DNA of 42,520 nt. It comes from an uncultured Oscillospiraceae bacterium (GTDB lineage: Bacteria; Bacillota; Clostridia; Oscillospirales; Oscillospiraceae). The stretch lies in contig CANQJZ010000017.1 in assembly GCA_947624385.1 (NCBI GenBank), forward strand, positions 1 to 42,520, in the 5' to 3' direction. A program made the position numbers and the translations under genes. The notes below the pieces were generated by a model that searched no databases, was not told the origin of the DNA, and worked only from the letters and a program-made list of their open reading frames with translations. Below are positions 32,355-42,293 of the stretch, piece after piece; position 1 is the stretch's first letter, and each line of letters begins with the position of its first letter.

Positions 32355-34208
32355 ATGAGCCTTTTGGAGAATATACACGGCCCGGAGGACGTGCGGGCCC
32401 TGCCGCCGGAGGCGCTGGACCAGCTTTGCGCGGAGATACGGGCGTTTCTGGTGGAAGCTCTGGCCGAGCATGGGGGGCATCTGGCGTCCAATCTGGGCAG
32501 CGTGGAGCTGACGGTGGCCCTGCACCGGGTGTACGACACCGGCCGGGACCGGCTGGTGTTCGACGTGGGACACCAGTGCTACACCCACAAGCTGCTCACG
32601 GGCCGAAAGGACTTCACGGATTTCCGGGACCTGGGGGGCCTGTCGGGCTTTCCCAAGCCCTATGAGAGCGTCCACGACGCCTTTATCGCGGGGCACGCGT
32701 CCAACTCCGTGTCCGTGGCCCTGGGAATGGCCCGGGCCCGGACGGCCCGGGGGGCGGACTATCATGTGGCGGCCCTCATCGGCGACGGGGCCCTGAACGG
32801 GGGCATGGCCTACGAGGCCCTGTCCGACGCCGGGCACAGCGGCGAGCCGCTGGTCATCGTGCTCAACGACAACGGCATGAGCATCAACGAGAGCGTGGGC
32901 GGTCTGGCGGCGATGCTGGGCCGGATGCGCACCCGGGTGGAATATATACGGTTCAAAAAGTGGTACCGGAGCAATGTGCTGCCCCGGCTGCCCGGCGTGT
33001 CCGCCCTGCTGGGTCGGACGAAAAACTGGCTCAAGGAGCGGATCATCCCGGAGAATATCTTCGACGACTTCGGCTTTGAGTACATCGGGCCCATCGACGG
33101 CCACGACGTGCGCAAGGTGGAAAACGCCGTGCGCTGGGCGCGGGATTACGGCGCGCCGGTGCTGGTACACGTGATCACCCAAAAGGGCCGGGGATACGCC
33201 CCGGCGGAGAAGGCCCCGGAGGCCTTTCACGGCGTGGGCGCTTTTGACGCGGCCACTGGCGTGCCCAAATACACCGGGGAGGACTTTTCCTCCGTGTTCG
33301 GCAGGACGTTGACGGAGCTGGCCGGGGAGGACGACGCTGTGGTGGCCATCACGGCCGCGATGAAGGAGGGCACCGGTCTCATCGGCTTTCAGGAGGCCTA
33401 TCCGGACCGGTTTTTCGACGTGGGCATCGCCGAAGAACACGCCTGCGCCATGGCGGCGGGCATGGCCGCGCAGGGGTTGAAGCCCGTGTTCGCGGTGTAC
33501 TCCACGTTTTTGCAGAGAAGCTACGATATGCTCATCCACGACGTGGCCCTCATGGGGCTGCACGTGGTGCTGGGCGTGGACCGGGCCGGCATCGTGGGCC
33601 GGGATGGGGAGACACACCAGGGGGCCTTCGACGTGGCCTATCTGGCCAGCGTGCCGGGGATGAAAATTTACGCCCCGGCCAACTTTGCCGAGCTCAAAAG
33701 CATGCTGCGAAAAGCGGTGCTGGTCGATACCGGTCCCGTGGCGGTGCGGTATCCCAGAGGCGGCGAGGGGCTTTTTCTGGGCGATACTTCGGCGGAGCCA
33801 TGCGCGGTGGTCCGGCAGGGAACGGACGTGACCATCGCCTCCTACGGAACGGAGATCAACGAGGCGATCATGGCGGCCCGGATGCTGCATGACGGGGGCG
33901 TGAGCGCCCAGGTCATAAAGATCAACGCGCTCTCGCCGCTGGACACGGCGCCGGTGCTGGCGTCGCTTCAAAAGACAGGGGCGCTGCTGGTGGCGGAGGA
34001 CGTTTGCGCCGCCGGGTGCGTGGGCGAAAAGCTGCTGGCGGCCGCGGCGGAAAATGGCATCGGGCTGAAAGCAACGCGGCTGGTGAATCTGGGCGACGGC
34101 ATATTGGAGCACGGCGAGCCGATGAAGCTGCGGAAGAAGATGGGATTGGACAACGGCTCTCTTGCCCAGGCCGTTTGGGAGATGCTGCATGGGAAAGACA
34201 AGACTTGA
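32355..34208 (+). CDS. dxs: 1-deoxy-D-xylulose-5-phosphate synthase
   Basis: A 617-residue thiamine diphosphate enzyme that joins pyruvate and glyceraldehyde-3-phosphate, the first step of the MEP isoprenoid pathway. Seen are [15 protein letters not shown], the thiamine site [18 protein letters not shown] and [26 protein letters not shown], and [18 protein letters not shown]. The ATG 32355 ([15 protein letters not shown]) is chosen on homology; the ribosome site is poor (GGTGTGG). It lies in the classical ispA-dxs-tlyA order and overlaps tlyA by 20 bp. Confidence 0.96.
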   Translation: MSLLENIHGPEDVRALPPEALDQLCAEIRAFLVEALAEHGGHLASNLGSVELTVALHRVYDTGRDRLVFDVGHQCYTHKLLTGRKDFTDFRDLGGLSGFPKPYESVHDAFIAGHASNSVSVALGMARARTARGADYHVAALIGDGALNGGMAYEALSDAGHSGEPLVIVLNDNGMSINESVGGLAAMLGRMRTRVEYIRFKKWYRSNVLPRLPGVSALLGRTKNWLKERIIPENIFDDFGFEYIGPIDGHDVRKVENAVRWARDYGAPVLVHVITQKGRGYAPAEKAPEAFHGVGAFDAATGVPKYTGEDFSSVFGRTLTELAGEDDAVVAITAAMKEGTGLIGFQEAYPDRFFDVGIAEEHACAMAAGMAAQGLKPVFAVYSTFLQRSYDMLIHDVALMGLHVVLGVDRAGIVGRDGETHQGAFDVAYLASVPGMKIYAPANFAELKSMLRKAVLVDTGPVAVRYPRGGEGLFLGDTSAEPCAVVRQGTDVTIASYGTEINEAIMAARMLHDGGVSAQVIKINALSPLDTAPVLASLQKTGALLVAEDVCAAGCVGEKLLAAAAENGIGLKATRLVNLGDGILEHGEPMKLRKKMGLDNGSLAQAVWEMLHGKDKT

Positions 34209-35004
34209 CCAGCGCGTGCATGAGCTGGGTCTGGCCGAGAGCCGGGAACGGGCCAAGGCGCTCATACTGGCCGGCGAGGTATACGTGAACGGGGAGAAGC
34301 AGACCCGGCCCGCCGTGATAGTGCCGGATGACGCGCAGGTGGAGGTCCGGGGCGGGAAGCTGCCATACGTGAGCCGGGGCGGGCTGAAGCTGGAAAAGGC
34401 CCTGGACACCTTTGCCGTGGACCCGGCGGGCTTTATATGCGTGGACTGCGGCGCGTCCACAGGGGGCTTCACCGACTGCCTTTTGCAGCGGGGGGCAAAG
34501 CGCGTGTACGCCGTGGACGTGGGGTACGGGCAGCTGGCCTGGAGCCTGCGGACCGACGGGCGGGTCACGGTCATGGAGCGGACAAACGCCCGGAACCTGA
34601 CGCCGGAGATGTTTCCGGAGAAGATGGATATGGCGGTCATGGACATGTCGTTCATATCCCTGCGTCTGGTGCTGCCGGCGGTGAAGAGCCTGTTGGGACC
34701 GGACGGTCAGGCGATCTGTCTCGTCAAGCCCCAGTTCGAGGCGGGGCGCGAGAAGGTGGGCAAAAAGGGCGTGGTCCGGGACCCGGCGGTGCATAGGGAA
34801 GTGCTGGAACGGTTTTTGGATAGCGCGAATGAGCTGGGCTTCGTGGTCCGGGGGATGACGTTCTCCCCGGTGCGGGGCCCGGAGGGCAATATCGAGTATC
34901 TGGCGTGGCTGGGCCTGACGGGCCAGCCGGCGGATGTGGACTGCGCCGGACTGGTGGGGCGGTCCCATGAGGCGCTGGATACGGGAAAGGAGAGCGGATC
35001 GTGA
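34189..35004 (+). CDS. tlyA: TlyA family rRNA 2'-O-methyltransferase
   Basis: A 271-residue protein of the TlyA/YqxC family. Residues 1-60 are an S4 domain ([33 protein letters not shown]), followed by an FtsJ-like methyltransferase with [19 protein letters not shown] as the SAM site and [13 protein letters not shown] and [19 protein letters not shown]. Homologues methylate 16S and 23S rRNA and affect capreomycin sensitivity. It overlaps dxs by 20 bp and nadK by 4 bp. Confidence 0.94.
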   Translation: MGKTRLDQRVHELGLAESRERAKALILAGEVYVNGEKQTRPAVIVPDDAQVEVRGGKLPYVSRGGLKLEKALDTFAVDPAGFICVDCGASTGGFTDCLLQRGAKRVYAVDVGYGQLAWSLRTDGRVTVMERTNARNLTPEMFPEKMDMAVMDMSFISLRLVLPAVKSLLGPDGQAICLVKPQFEAGREKVGKKGVVRDPAVHREVLERFLDSANELGFVVRGMTFSPVRGPEGNIEYLAWLGLTGQPADVDCAGLVGRSHEALDTGKESGS

Positions 35005-35843
35005 GCGCGGTGGTGCTGTGTCCCAACGTCCGGCGGGACGAGGACCTCTCGTATACCGCCCGGATCGGGGCGATGCTGGAAGCGGACGGCCACGCTGTGC
35101 GGGTGTGCCCCGTGTGCGGCGAGGCAGAACAGGACGCCGGGGCGCTGGAAAGGGCGCTGGATGGGGCGGACCTGCTGGTGACGCTGGGCGGCGACGGGAC
35201 CATACTGCGTATCGCGCCCCAGATCATGCGCCACGACGTACCGCTGGTGGGGCTGAATCTGGGACACGTGGGGTTTCTCACGGAGCTGGATAGGGACAGC
35301 GCGGGCCTGCTGCGTCAGGCGGCGGCGGGGAAATTCACGCCGGTGCCGCGGATGATGCTGGACGTGGAGATACGGCGAAACGGCCGGCGGGTGTTTTTCG
35401 ACACGGCCCTCAATGACGCGGTGATATCCGGCCTGGTGCAGAACATACACCTGACGGCCCTGGGGGATGGGAAGAAGATACTGTCTTTTTCCGGCGACGG
35501 GGTCATCGTGTCATCGCCCACCGGGTCCACGGCCTATTCCATGGCGGCGGGCGGGCCGCTGGTGGAGCCGGGAGCGGAGGCCATCGTGCTCACGCCCATA
35601 TGCGCCCACATGCTGGCGGCGCGGTCCTTCGTGCTCAGTCCCCGGCGGACCATCACCGTGCTGCCGGAAGATGTGAGCGAGGGCCGTCGGTGCGTGCTCA
35701 CGGCGGACGGCCGGGGGCTTATCGACCTGGCGGACGGGGATGAAGTGGTCGTGAAAAAGTCCAGATACAGGCTGCTCATGGCGGATCTTGGCACCAAGAG
35801 TTTTTATGAGACGGCCTTTGAGAAATTGGGGGGTAGAGCATGA
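35001..35843 (+). CDS. nadK: NAD kinase
   Basis: A 280-residue ATP-NAD kinase. The GGDGT motif ([14 protein letters not shown]), [19 protein letters not shown] and [19 protein letters not shown] are all present. It starts with GTG overlapping the tlyA stop by 4 bases and overlaps argR by 4 bases (ATGA). Confidence 0.95.
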   Translation: MSAVVLCPNVRRDEDLSYTARIGAMLEADGHAVRVCPVCGEAEQDAGALERALDGADLLVTLGGDGTILRIAPQIMRHDVPLVGLNLGHVGFLTELDRDSAGLLRQAAAGKFTPVPRMMLDVEIRRNGRRVFFDTALNDAVISGLVQNIHLTALGDGKKILSFSGDGVIVSSPTGSTAYSMAAGGPLVEPGAEAIVLTPICAHMLAARSFVLSPRRTITVLPEDVSEGRRCVLTADGRGLIDLADGDEVVVKKSRYRLLMADLGTKSFYETAFEKLGGRA

Positions 35844-36295
35844 AGACATCCAGACAGACCGTGATATTGGACATCATCGCCCAGGAGGACATCGAGACCC
35901 AGGGCCAGATGCTCCAGGCGCTGCAGGCCCGGGGCGTGAACAGCACCCAGGCCACTGTGTCCCGGGACATCAAGGAGCTGCGGCTGGTGAAGGAGATCGG
36001 CCCCAGCGGGCGCTATCGCTACGTCCAGGCCGACCAGGACGAGGCCAACGAGGCGGCCAGACGGCTGGAAGAAATATTCCGGGAGAGCTGCCTGAGCTTC
36101 GACCACGCCCTGCATACGGTGGTGGTCAAGACGCTGCCGGGTCTGGCCAGCGCGGTGTGCGCGTCCATCGACGCCATGGGGGACGACACCATTCTGGGCT
36201 CCGTGGCCGGGGACGACACCGCCATCATCGTGCTGCGAAACGCCGCCGCCGCCGAGCGGCTGTGTACCCAGCTCCGGCGGGCCTATAAGAGGTAA
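35840..36295 (+). CDS. argR: arginine repressor
   Basis: A 151-residue ArgR/AhrC regulator. The winged helix domain ([35 protein letters not shown]) is followed by the hexamerising arginine-binding domain (VKTLPGLASAVCASIDAM, DDTIMVI-like DDTAIIVLRN). The ATG overlaps the nadK stop and lies 6 bp before recN, the standard Firmicutes arrangement. Confidence 0.95.
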   Translation: MKTSRQTVILDIIAQEDIETQGQMLQALQARGVNSTQATVSRDIKELRLVKEIGPSGRYRYVQADQDEANEAARRLEEIFRESCLSFDHALHTVVVKTLPGLASAVCASIDAMGDDTILGSVAGDDTAIIVLRNAAAAERLCTQLRRAYKR

Positions 36296-36301
36296 GAGAA
36301 A

Positions 36302-37990
36302 ATGCTGAGAAGTCTCCACATCGAGAATATCGCGGTGGTGGAGCGGGCCGACGTGCAGTTCCGGGAGGGGCTGAACGTGCTGACCGGCGAGACCGGCGCG
36401 GGCAAGAGCATCGTGATAGACGCGCTGTACGCCGTCACCGGCGGGCGGACCAGCCGGGAGCTGGTGCGCGCCGGGGCGGACCGGTGCCTGGCGGCGGCGG
36501 TGTTCGACGCGGACAGCGCCATTGGCTGGTGCGAGGAAAACGGCGTGGAGCCCGAGGACGGGACGCTCATCGTGCAGCGCAGCGTGAGCGCCGACGGCCG
36601 GGGCGCGTGCCGGGTCAACGGCGTGCCCGTCACGGTGGGACAGCTTCGCGCCCTGGGCGCGCTGCTGGCGGATATTCACGGCCAGAACGACGGCCGCCAG
36701 CTTTTGGACGAGAGCCGCCACATCGACTATCTGGACGCCTTCGCCGGGGCGGAAAAGGAGCGCGGCGATCATCGGGCCGCCTATGAGCGCTGGCAGGAAA
36801 ACGAGCGGGAGATAGAGCGCCTTTCCATGGACGACGAGACACGCCGCCGTCTGGCGGAGAGTCTGGCCTACCGGGTGCAGGAGCTGGAAAAGGCGGAATT
36901 AAAAGCCGGGGAAGAGGCCGAACTGGAGGAGCGCTCGGCGCTTCTCCGCAACGGCGAAAAGCTCCGGGAGGCCGCCGACGGCGCGTTCGCGGCGCTTAGC
37001 GGCGACGACGGGGCGTCCGCTGTGGACCTGGCGGGACAGGCCAGGGGCTTTTTGAGCCGGGCCCGGGGTTGGAGCGGGTCGCTGGCCCAGGCGGACGATA
37101 CCCTGGCCGAGGCCATAAGCCTCTTGCAGGACGCGGCCGAGCTGGTCCGGGACATGCAGGACAGCCTGGACTTCTCCCCGGAGGAGTTCGACCGGGTGGA
37201 AGGGCGGCTGGCCCAGCTGCGGCGGCTGGAAAAGAAGTTCAACGTTCTTGACGAGGCGGCGCTCATTGCGCTTTATGAGCAGTCGTCGGCAAGGCTGGCC
37301 GAAATAGAGGACGGCGACGCGGCGCTGGAGGCCCTGCGGCAAAAGCGGGAAGCGCTGGAAAAGGACTGCGTGAATACGGCGGCGGCGCTGACGAATGCCC
37401 GGAAAAAGGCCGCGGACGCGCTGGCAAAGCGGGTGGAGCGGGAGCTGAAGGAGCTCTCCATGCCGTCGGCGCGGTTTTCCACGGAGATAGCTCCCCTGGA
37501 CGGCGCGCCCGGGTTCGGGCCAAAGGGCGCGGATAAAGTGCGGTTTCTCATGAGCGCCAACGCGGGGGAGAGCATGGGCAGCATTTCCCGTATCGCCTCC
37601 GGCGGCGAGCTGAGCCGTATCATGCTGGCGCTCAAGACTGTGTTCGGCCAGAACGACCCGGTGCCCACGGCGGTGTTCGACGAGATAGACACCGGCGTGT
37701 CCGGCGTGGCGGCCAGCCGGGTGGGGGAAAAGCTGGCGCTGACGGGCCGGTTCCGCCAGGTGCTGTGCGTCAGCCACCTGCCCCAGATCGCGGCCATGGC
37801 CGACAGTCAGTATCTCATCGAAAAGCGGGAGAAGGGCGGCCGGACCTATACCACCGTGGAGGAACTGGACCGGGCCGGCCGGCGGCGGGAGATCGCCCGT
37901 TTGATCGGCGGCGACAATATCACCGAGACGACTACCGCCTCCGCCGAGGAACAGCTTGCCGCGGCGGACGCGTGGAAACAAAAACTTTGA
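36302..37990 (+). CDS. recN: DNA repair protein RecN
   Basis: A 562-residue SMC-like ATPase for double-strand break repair. Walker A is LTGETGAGKSIVIDAL near residue 30; a central coiled coil (about 150-400) leads to the signature SRIASGGELSRIMLALK and Walker B TAVFDEIDTGVSGVAA, then QVLCVSHLPQIAAMAD. The length is normal. The usual next gene spoIVB is replaced by tyrS, 12 bp downstream. Confidence 0.96.
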   Translation: MLRSLHIENIAVVERADVQFREGLNVLTGETGAGKSIVIDALYAVTGGRTSRELVRAGADRCLAAAVFDADSAIGWCEENGVEPEDGTLIVQRSVSADGRGACRVNGVPVTVGQLRALGALLADIHGQNDGRQLLDESRHIDYLDAFAGAEKERGDHRAAYERWQENEREIERLSMDDETRRRLAESLAYRVQELEKAELKAGEEAELEERSALLRNGEKLREAADGAFAALSGDDGASAVDLAGQARGFLSRARGWSGSLAQADDTLAEAISLLQDAAELVRDMQDSLDFSPEEFDRVEGRLAQLRRLEKKFNVLDEAALIALYEQSSARLAEIEDGDAALEALRQKREALEKDCVNTAAALTNARKKAADALAKRVERELKELSMPSARFSTEIAPLDGAPGFGPKGADKVRFLMSANAGESMGSISRIASGGELSRIMLALKTVFGQNDPVPTAVFDEIDTGVSGVAASRVGEKLALTGRFRQVLCVSHLPQIAAMADSQYLIEKREKGGRTYTTVEELDRAGRRREIARLIGGDNITETTTASAEEQLAAADAWKQKL

Positions 37991-38002
37991 GGAGAATGAA
38001 AA

Positions 38003-39229
38003 ATGACCCTGTATGACGAACTGAAGGCCCGGGGCCTGCTGGCCCAGGTGACCGACGAGGACGAGGTCAAGGACCTGATCAACAACGGCAAGGCCACGTT
38101 TTACATCGGCTTTGACTGCACGGCCGACAGCCTGACCGCCGGGCATTTCGTGACGCTGACGCTGATGAAGCGGATGCAGCAGGCCGGCAATAAACCCATC
38201 GCGCTCATCGGCGGCGGGACCACCATGATCGGCGACCCCTCCGGCCGGACCGATATGCGCAAGATGCTCACCAAGGAGACCATCGAGTACAACGCCGAGT
38301 GCTTCAAGCGGCAGATGGAGCGGTTCATCGACTTCGGCGAGGGGCCCGGCCAGGCCATGATGCTCAATAACGCCCAGTGGCTGCTGAATTTGAACTACGT
38401 GGACCTGCTGCGGGAGGTGGGCGCCTGCTTTTCCGTGAACAACATGCTCCGGGCCGAGTGCTATAAGCAGCGGATGGAAAAGGGCCTGAGCTTTTTGGAG
38501 TTCAACTACATGATCATGCAGTCCTACGACTTTTACCACATGTTCCAGACCGTGGGCTGCAACATGCAGCTGGGCGGCAACGACCAGTGGAGCAATATGC
38601 TGGGCGGCACGGAGCTCATTCGCCGGAAGCTGGGCAAGGACGCGTACGCCATGACCGTGACGCTGCTGACCGACTCCCAGGGCAAGAAAATGGGCAAGAC
38701 GGCCGGAAACGCCGTGTGGTTGGACCCCAACAAGACGAGCCCCTACGATTTTTACCAGTACTGGCGCAACGTGGGGGACGAGGACGTGATGAAGTGCGTG
38801 CGGATGCTCACGTTCCTGCCCCTGGAGCAGATCGAGGAAATGGATGGCTGGAAGGACCAGAAGATCAACCAGGCCAAGGAAATTCTGGCTTACGAGCTTA
38901 CCAAAATGGTCCACGGGGAGGAAGAGGCCGACAAGGCCCAGACTGCCGCCAGGGCCCTGTTCGGGGCCGGAGCCGCCGAGGAAATGCCCGTGACGGAGAT
39001 CACGGAAGCGGATTTAACCGACGGCGCGGCGGACATCAAGAGCCTGCTGGTGAAGGCGGGGCTGGTGAAGTCCAACTCCGAGGCAAGGCAGAATATCGCC
39101 CAGGGGGGCGTGAGCCTGGACGGGGAAAAGGTCGCGGATATGTTTTTGGCCGTCCCGGCGGAAAAACTGCGGGAAGGTGTGCTGCTCCGGCGGGGCAAGA
39201 AGAGCTACCGGAAGGTCGTGCTCCTGTAA
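38003..39229 (+). CDS. tyrS: tyrosyl-tRNA synthetase
   Basis: A 408-residue class I synthetase that charges tRNA-Tyr. The HIGH-like region is DCTADSLTAGHFVTL, the KMSKS-like loop is KMGKT (229-233), and tyrosine contacts lie in NYMIMQSYDFYHMF and LGGNDQWSNMLGGTEL. The carboxyl S4 domain (about 345-408: SLLVKAGLVKSNSEARQNI, GGVSLDGEKVAD) binds the tRNA. It follows recN by 12 bp with GGAGAATG as ribosome site. There is no room for a T-box leader. Confidence 0.96.
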   Translation: MTLYDELKARGLLAQVTDEDEVKDLINNGKATFYIGFDCTADSLTAGHFVTLTLMKRMQQAGNKPIALIGGGTTMIGDPSGRTDMRKMLTKETIEYNAECFKRQMERFIDFGEGPGQAMMLNNAQWLLNLNYVDLLREVGACFSVNNMLRAECYKQRMEKGLSFLEFNYMIMQSYDFYHMFQTVGCNMQLGGNDQWSNMLGGTELIRRKLGKDAYAMTVTLLTDSQGKKMGKTAGNAVWLDPNKTSPYDFYQYWRNVGDEDVMKCVRMLTFLPLEQIEEMDGWKDQKINQAKEILAYELTKMVHGEEEADKAQTAARALFGAGAAEEMPVTEITEADLTDGAADIKSLLVKAGLVKSNSEARQNIAQGGVSLDGEKVADMFLAVPAEKLREGVLLRRGKKSYRKVVLL

Positions 39230-39231
39230 TT

Positions 39232-39316
39232 GCTTTAAAGTAATATTGTAGCAAAGTGTATGATGTCGGTGCGCGGTTTTTGGCGGAACTGCGCATTGAC
39301 ATCATCCATTTAAAGC
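39232..39316. promoter_or_regulatory. nested inverted repeat after tyrS, overlapping the next promoter
   Basis: Outer arms GCTTTAAA (39232-39239) and TTTAAAGC (39309-39316); inner arms ATGATGTC (39260-39267) and GACATCAT (39298-39305), with a further TGCGC/GCGCA pairing inside. The right-hand arms lie on the -35 and spacer of the promoter at 39296. It has no T-run, so an operator or looping site is more likely than a terminator. Confidence 0.5.
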
Positions 39317-39324
39317 GATAGAAT
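39296..39324 (+). promoter_or_regulatory. promoter of the TrpX-type importer
   Basis: TTGACA (39296-39301), a 17-bp spacer and TAGAAT (39319-39324) form a near-consensus SigA promoter 68 bp before the binding-protein start. A small GGCGCG/CGCGCC hairpin lies in the leader at about 39344-39361. Confidence 0.8.
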
Positions 39325-39391
39325 CATGGGTGCGTGTAACGGGGCGCGTTATAGGCGCGCCATCATCAAAAATCGAAAGGAAAACAACAAG

Positions 39392-40360
39392 ATGAAGAAA
39401 GTACTTGCGATCGCCCTGGCGCTGGTCATGGTCCTGACCCTGTGCGTCGCGGCCTTTGCCGACGGCGAGACCTATAAGGTCGGCATCTGCCAGCTTGTCC
39501 CCCACGAGGCGCTGGACGCCGCCACCCAGGGCTTTAAAGACGCTCTGGTGGAGATCCTCGGCGAGGACGCTGTGGAGTTCGACGAGCAGAACGCCGCCAA
39601 CGATCCGGCCACCTGCTCCACCATCGCCAACGCGTTCGTGTCCGAGGGCGTGGACCTGATCATGGCCAACGCCACCCCGGCCCTGCAGGCCGCCGCCACC
39701 GCCACCGCTGATATCCCCGTGCTGGGCACCTCCGTCACCGAGTACGGCGTGGCCCTGGGCATCGAGGACTTCACCGGCACCGTGGGCACCAACGTGTCCG
39801 GTACCTCCGACCTGGCGCCGCTGGACGAGCAGGCCGAGATGATCAAGGAGTGGTGTCCCGACGCCGAGACCGTGGGTCTGCTGTACTGCTCCAACGAGGC
39901 CAACAGCCAGTACCAGGTGGACACCGTGCAGGGATACCTGGAGGAGATGGGCTATGAGTGTACTCAGTACGCTTTCTCCGACTCCAACGATATGGCCGCC
40001 GTGTGCCAGACCGCCGCGGAGGAATCCGACGTGCTGTATGTCCCCACGGACAACACCGTGGCCTCCAACACCGGCATCGTGGACAATATCTGCAACGGCA
40101 AGGTCCCCGTATTCTGCGGCGAAGAGGGCATCTGCAAGGGCTGCGGCGTCGCCACGCTGTCCATCAGCTACTATGACCTGGGCTACGCCACCGGCGAGAT
40201 GGCCGCCAAGATCCTGACCGGCGAGAAGAAGATCGAGGAGACGCCTATCGGCTATGCCGCCACCTTCACCCCCAAGTATAACCCCGTCATCTGCGAAGCG
40301 CTTGGTCTGGAGGCTCCCGATGGCTATGAGGCCGTGGAACTTGAGGACGCGGCCGAGTAA
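39392..40360 (+). CDS. ABC substrate-binding protein, TrpX/ABC_sub_bind type
   Basis: A 322-residue binding protein. Residues 1-23 are a signal peptide (MKKVLAIALALVMVLTL start) with cleavage after AFA; a cysteine lies in the leader, but there is no lipobox. The mature protein begins ETYKVGICQLVPHEALDAATQGF and shows DLIMANATPALQAAATATAD, VGLLYCSNEANSQYQVD and PTDNTVASNTGIVDN. In streptococci relatives (TrpX) serve tryptophan uptake; other members may bind other ligands, so the substrate is not fixed here. ATG 39392 follows AAAGG. A terminator-like hairpin separates it from the permease, which would raise the binding-protein level. Confidence 0.9.
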   Translation: MKKVLAIALALVMVLTLCVAAFADGETYKVGICQLVPHEALDAATQGFKDALVEILGEDAVEFDEQNAANDPATCSTIANAFVSEGVDLIMANATPALQAAATATADIPVLGTSVTEYGVALGIEDFTGTVGTNVSGTSDLAPLDEQAEMIKEWCPDAETVGLLYCSNEANSQYQVDTVQGYLEEMGYECTQYAFSDSNDMAAVCQTAAEESDVLYVPTDNTVASNTGIVDNICNGKVPVFCGEEGICKGCGVATLSISYYDLGYATGEMAAKILTGEKKIEETPIGYAATFTPKYNPVICEALGLEAPDGYEAVELEDAAE

Positions 40361-40367
40361 AAGGCAC

Positions 40368-40436
40368 ACCGTCCGAAACTGAGACGGTCATCCAAAAAAC
40401 AGTGGAGAGGGATAAACTCTTTCCGCTGTTTTTTGG
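40368..40436 (+). terminator. two hairpins between binding protein and permease
   Basis: ACCGTC (40368-40373) pairs with GACGGT (40383-40388). Then CCAAAAAACAG (40392-40402) pairs with CTGTTTTTTGG (40426-40436), an 11-bp stem with a T-rich arm. The second resembles an intrinsic terminator; the permease lies 57 bp on without another clear promoter, so partial read-through is expected. Confidence 0.65.
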
Positions 40437-40493
40437 CGTACTATCGAACCGTTGCCAAAGTATACCTGCAACGCGTGATTAGGGGGAAACTGC

Positions 40494-41444
40494 ATGAGCG
40501 GATTCATCAGCGCCCTGCCGGGCGCAGCTTCCCAGGGGCTGATCTGGGGCATTATGGCCATCGGCGTATACATCACTTTCAAGATCCTGGATCTGGCCGA
40601 TCTGACGGTAGACGGGTCCTTCTGCACCGGCGGCGCCACGTTCGTGGTGCTGTTCGGCTCCGGCGTTCCCGTGCCTGTGGCGCTGCTGGCGGCCTTCGGC
40701 GTGGGGCTGCTGGCGGGACTGGCCACGGGGCTGCTGCATACGTTCTGCGGCATCCCGGCCATCTTGTCCGGCATACTGACCCAGCTGGGGCTGTGGTCCA
40801 TCAACCTGGCCATCATGGGCATGAAGGCCAACGTGGCCATCAACGTCATCGACCAGAATAATCTCAACAAGCTCTGGGTCTCCCTGCGGTTCGTGCAGGA
40901 CGTGGCCAGCGGACGGCGGCCGTTCACCAGACACCCCATCTTCATCGTGGGGCTGTTCACGGTGGGCGTGATTTTGCTGCTGTACTGGTTTTTCGGCACG
41001 GAGCTGGGCAGCTCCCTGCGGGCTACCGGCGCAAACAGCCATATGGCCCGGGCCCAGGGCATCAACACCAGCGTGACGACCGTGCTGGGCCTGATGCTCT
41101 CCAACGGGCTGGTGGCCCTGTCCGGCGCGCTGCTGGCCCAGTTCCAGAGCTTCGCCGACTCCAGCATGGGCAAGGGCGCTATCGTTATCGGCCTGGCGGC
41201 CGTGATCATCGGCGAGGCGCTGTTCTCCCGCATATTCCGGAATTTCGCGTTGAAGCTGCTGGCGGTGAGTTTGGGCGCGGTGATCTATTACGTGGTCATC
41301 CAGGCGGTCATCAGCCTGAGCAATATCAACGCCAACTACCTCAAGCTCATATCCGCGCTGATCGTGGCGGTGTTCCTGGCGGTGCCCTATTGGAAGACGA
41401 AGTACTTCACCAAGGCGAAAAAGGAGGTCAGGACCGGTGCTTGA
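40494..41444 (+). CDS. ABC transporter permease (BPD_transp_2 type)
   Basis: A 316-residue permease with about eight or nine hydrophobic segments (QGLIWGIMAIGVYITFKILD, LTVDGSFCTGGATFVVLFGS, GLLAGLATGLLHTFCGIPAI). It resembles the branched-chain/ribose importer permease group and is the partner of the TrpX-type protein. The conserved loop TGANSHMARAQGINTS is seen as ATGANSHMARAQGI. It starts at ATG 40494 after AGGGGG and overlaps the ATPase gene by 8 bp. Confidence 0.92.
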   Translation: MSGFISALPGAASQGLIWGIMAIGVYITFKILDLADLTVDGSFCTGGATFVVLFGSGVPVPVALLAAFGVGLLAGLATGLLHTFCGIPAILSGILTQLGLWSINLAIMGMKANVAINVIDQNNLNKLWVSLRFVQDVASGRRPFTRHPIFIVGLFTVGVILLLYWFFGTELGSSLRATGANSHMARAQGINTSVTTVLGLMLSNGLVALSGALLAQFQSFADSSMGKGAIVIGLAAVIIGEALFSRIFRNFALKLLAVSLGAVIYYVVIQAVISLSNINANYLKLISALIVAVFLAVPYWKTKYFTKAKKEVRTGA

Positions 41445-42231
41445 TATCAACAACATCTACAAGACCTTCAATCCGGGCACCGTCAACGAAAAGCACGCGC
41501 TGAACGGCCTGAGCCTGCACCTGGACGAGGGCGATTTCGTCACCGTCATCGGCTCCAACGGCGCGGGCAAGTCCACGGCCCTCAACGCCATCGCCGGCGT
41601 GTGGCCGGTTGACTCAGGCTCCATCGTCATCGACGGGCAGGACGTGACGAACCTGGCCGAGCACAAGCGGGCCAAGTATCTGGGCCGGGTGTTCCAGGAC
41701 CCCATGACCGGTACCGCCGCCACCATGCAGATACAGGAAAACCTGGCCCTGGCAAAGCGCCGGGGCGAGAGCCGTACCCTGCGCCGGGGCATCACAAAAA
41801 AGGAGCAGGAGGAATACCGGGAGCTTTTGAAGACGCTGGACCTGGGGCTGGAGGACCGTATGACCACCAAGGTGGGGCTGCTCTCCGGCGGGCAGCGGCA
41901 GGCGCTGACGCTGCTGATGGCGACGCTGCAAAAGCCCAAGCTGCTGCTGCTGGACGAGCACACGGCAGCCCTGGACCCCAAGACGGCGGAGAAGGTGCTG
42001 AACACCACCGACGCCATCATAAACGAGCATCACCTGACCGCGTTCATGGTCACCCACAACATGAAGGACGCCATCGCCCACGGCAACCGGCTCATCATGA
42101 TGAACGAGGGCCGTATCATCTTCGACGTGGCCGGGGAGGAAAAGAAGCGACTGACCATGAAGGACCTGCTGGATAAGTTCGCGGAGATATCCGGCAGCAG
42201 CATCCAGAGCGACAAGGTGCTGTTGGCCTGA
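41437..42231 (+). CDS. ABC transporter ATP-binding protein
   Basis: A 264-residue ATPase for the importer. Walker A is GSNGAGKST, the Q-loop is in RVFQDPMTG, the signature is LLSGGQRQAL, Walker B and D-loop are LLLLDEHTAALDPKT, and the switch His is in MVTHNM. GTG 41437 is chosen because AAGGAGGT lies 11 bp upstream and it overlaps the permease by 8 bp. A strong terminator follows. Confidence 0.93.
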   Translation: MLDINNIYKTFNPGTVNEKHALNGLSLHLDEGDFVTVIGSNGAGKSTALNAIAGVWPVDSGSIVIDGQDVTNLAEHKRAKYLGRVFQDPMTGTAATMQIQENLALAKRRGESRTLRRGITKKEQEEYRELLKTLDLGLEDRMTTKVGLLSGGQRQALTLLMATLQKPKLLLLDEHTAALDPKTAEKVLNTTDAIINEHHLTAFMVTHNMKDAIAHGNRLIMMNEGRIIFDVAGEEKKRLTMKDLLDKFAEISGSSIQSDKVLLA

Positions 42232-42246
42232 ATAGGACGAAATAAG

Positions 42247-42279
42247 AGCGCACATGGAATTTTCCATGCGCGCTTTTTT
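42247..42279 (+). terminator. terminator of the TrpX-type importer operon
   Basis: AGCGC-A-CATGGAA pairs with TTCCATG-C-GCGCT, a stem with one A/C mismatch, followed by six T. It lies 16 bases after the ATPase stop. Confidence 0.85.
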
Positions 42280-42293
42280 GTGCAAAAACGCCT

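Noticed and set aside
32199-34655. Long open frame antisense to dxs and tlyA
   Set aside because: Same artefact; dxs and tlyA are unmistakable on the plus strand.
37991-38002. T-box leader before tyrS
   Set aside because: Only 12 bases separate recN and tyrS, with no antiterminator consensus.
36899-38914. Long open frame antisense to recN and tyrS
   Set aside because: Mirror of two conserved genes; no start signals or motifs.
39325-39391. T-box or tryptophan riboswitch before the TrpX-type gene
   Set aside because: The leader is under 70 bases and has no T-box core; only a small GC-rich hairpin is seen.
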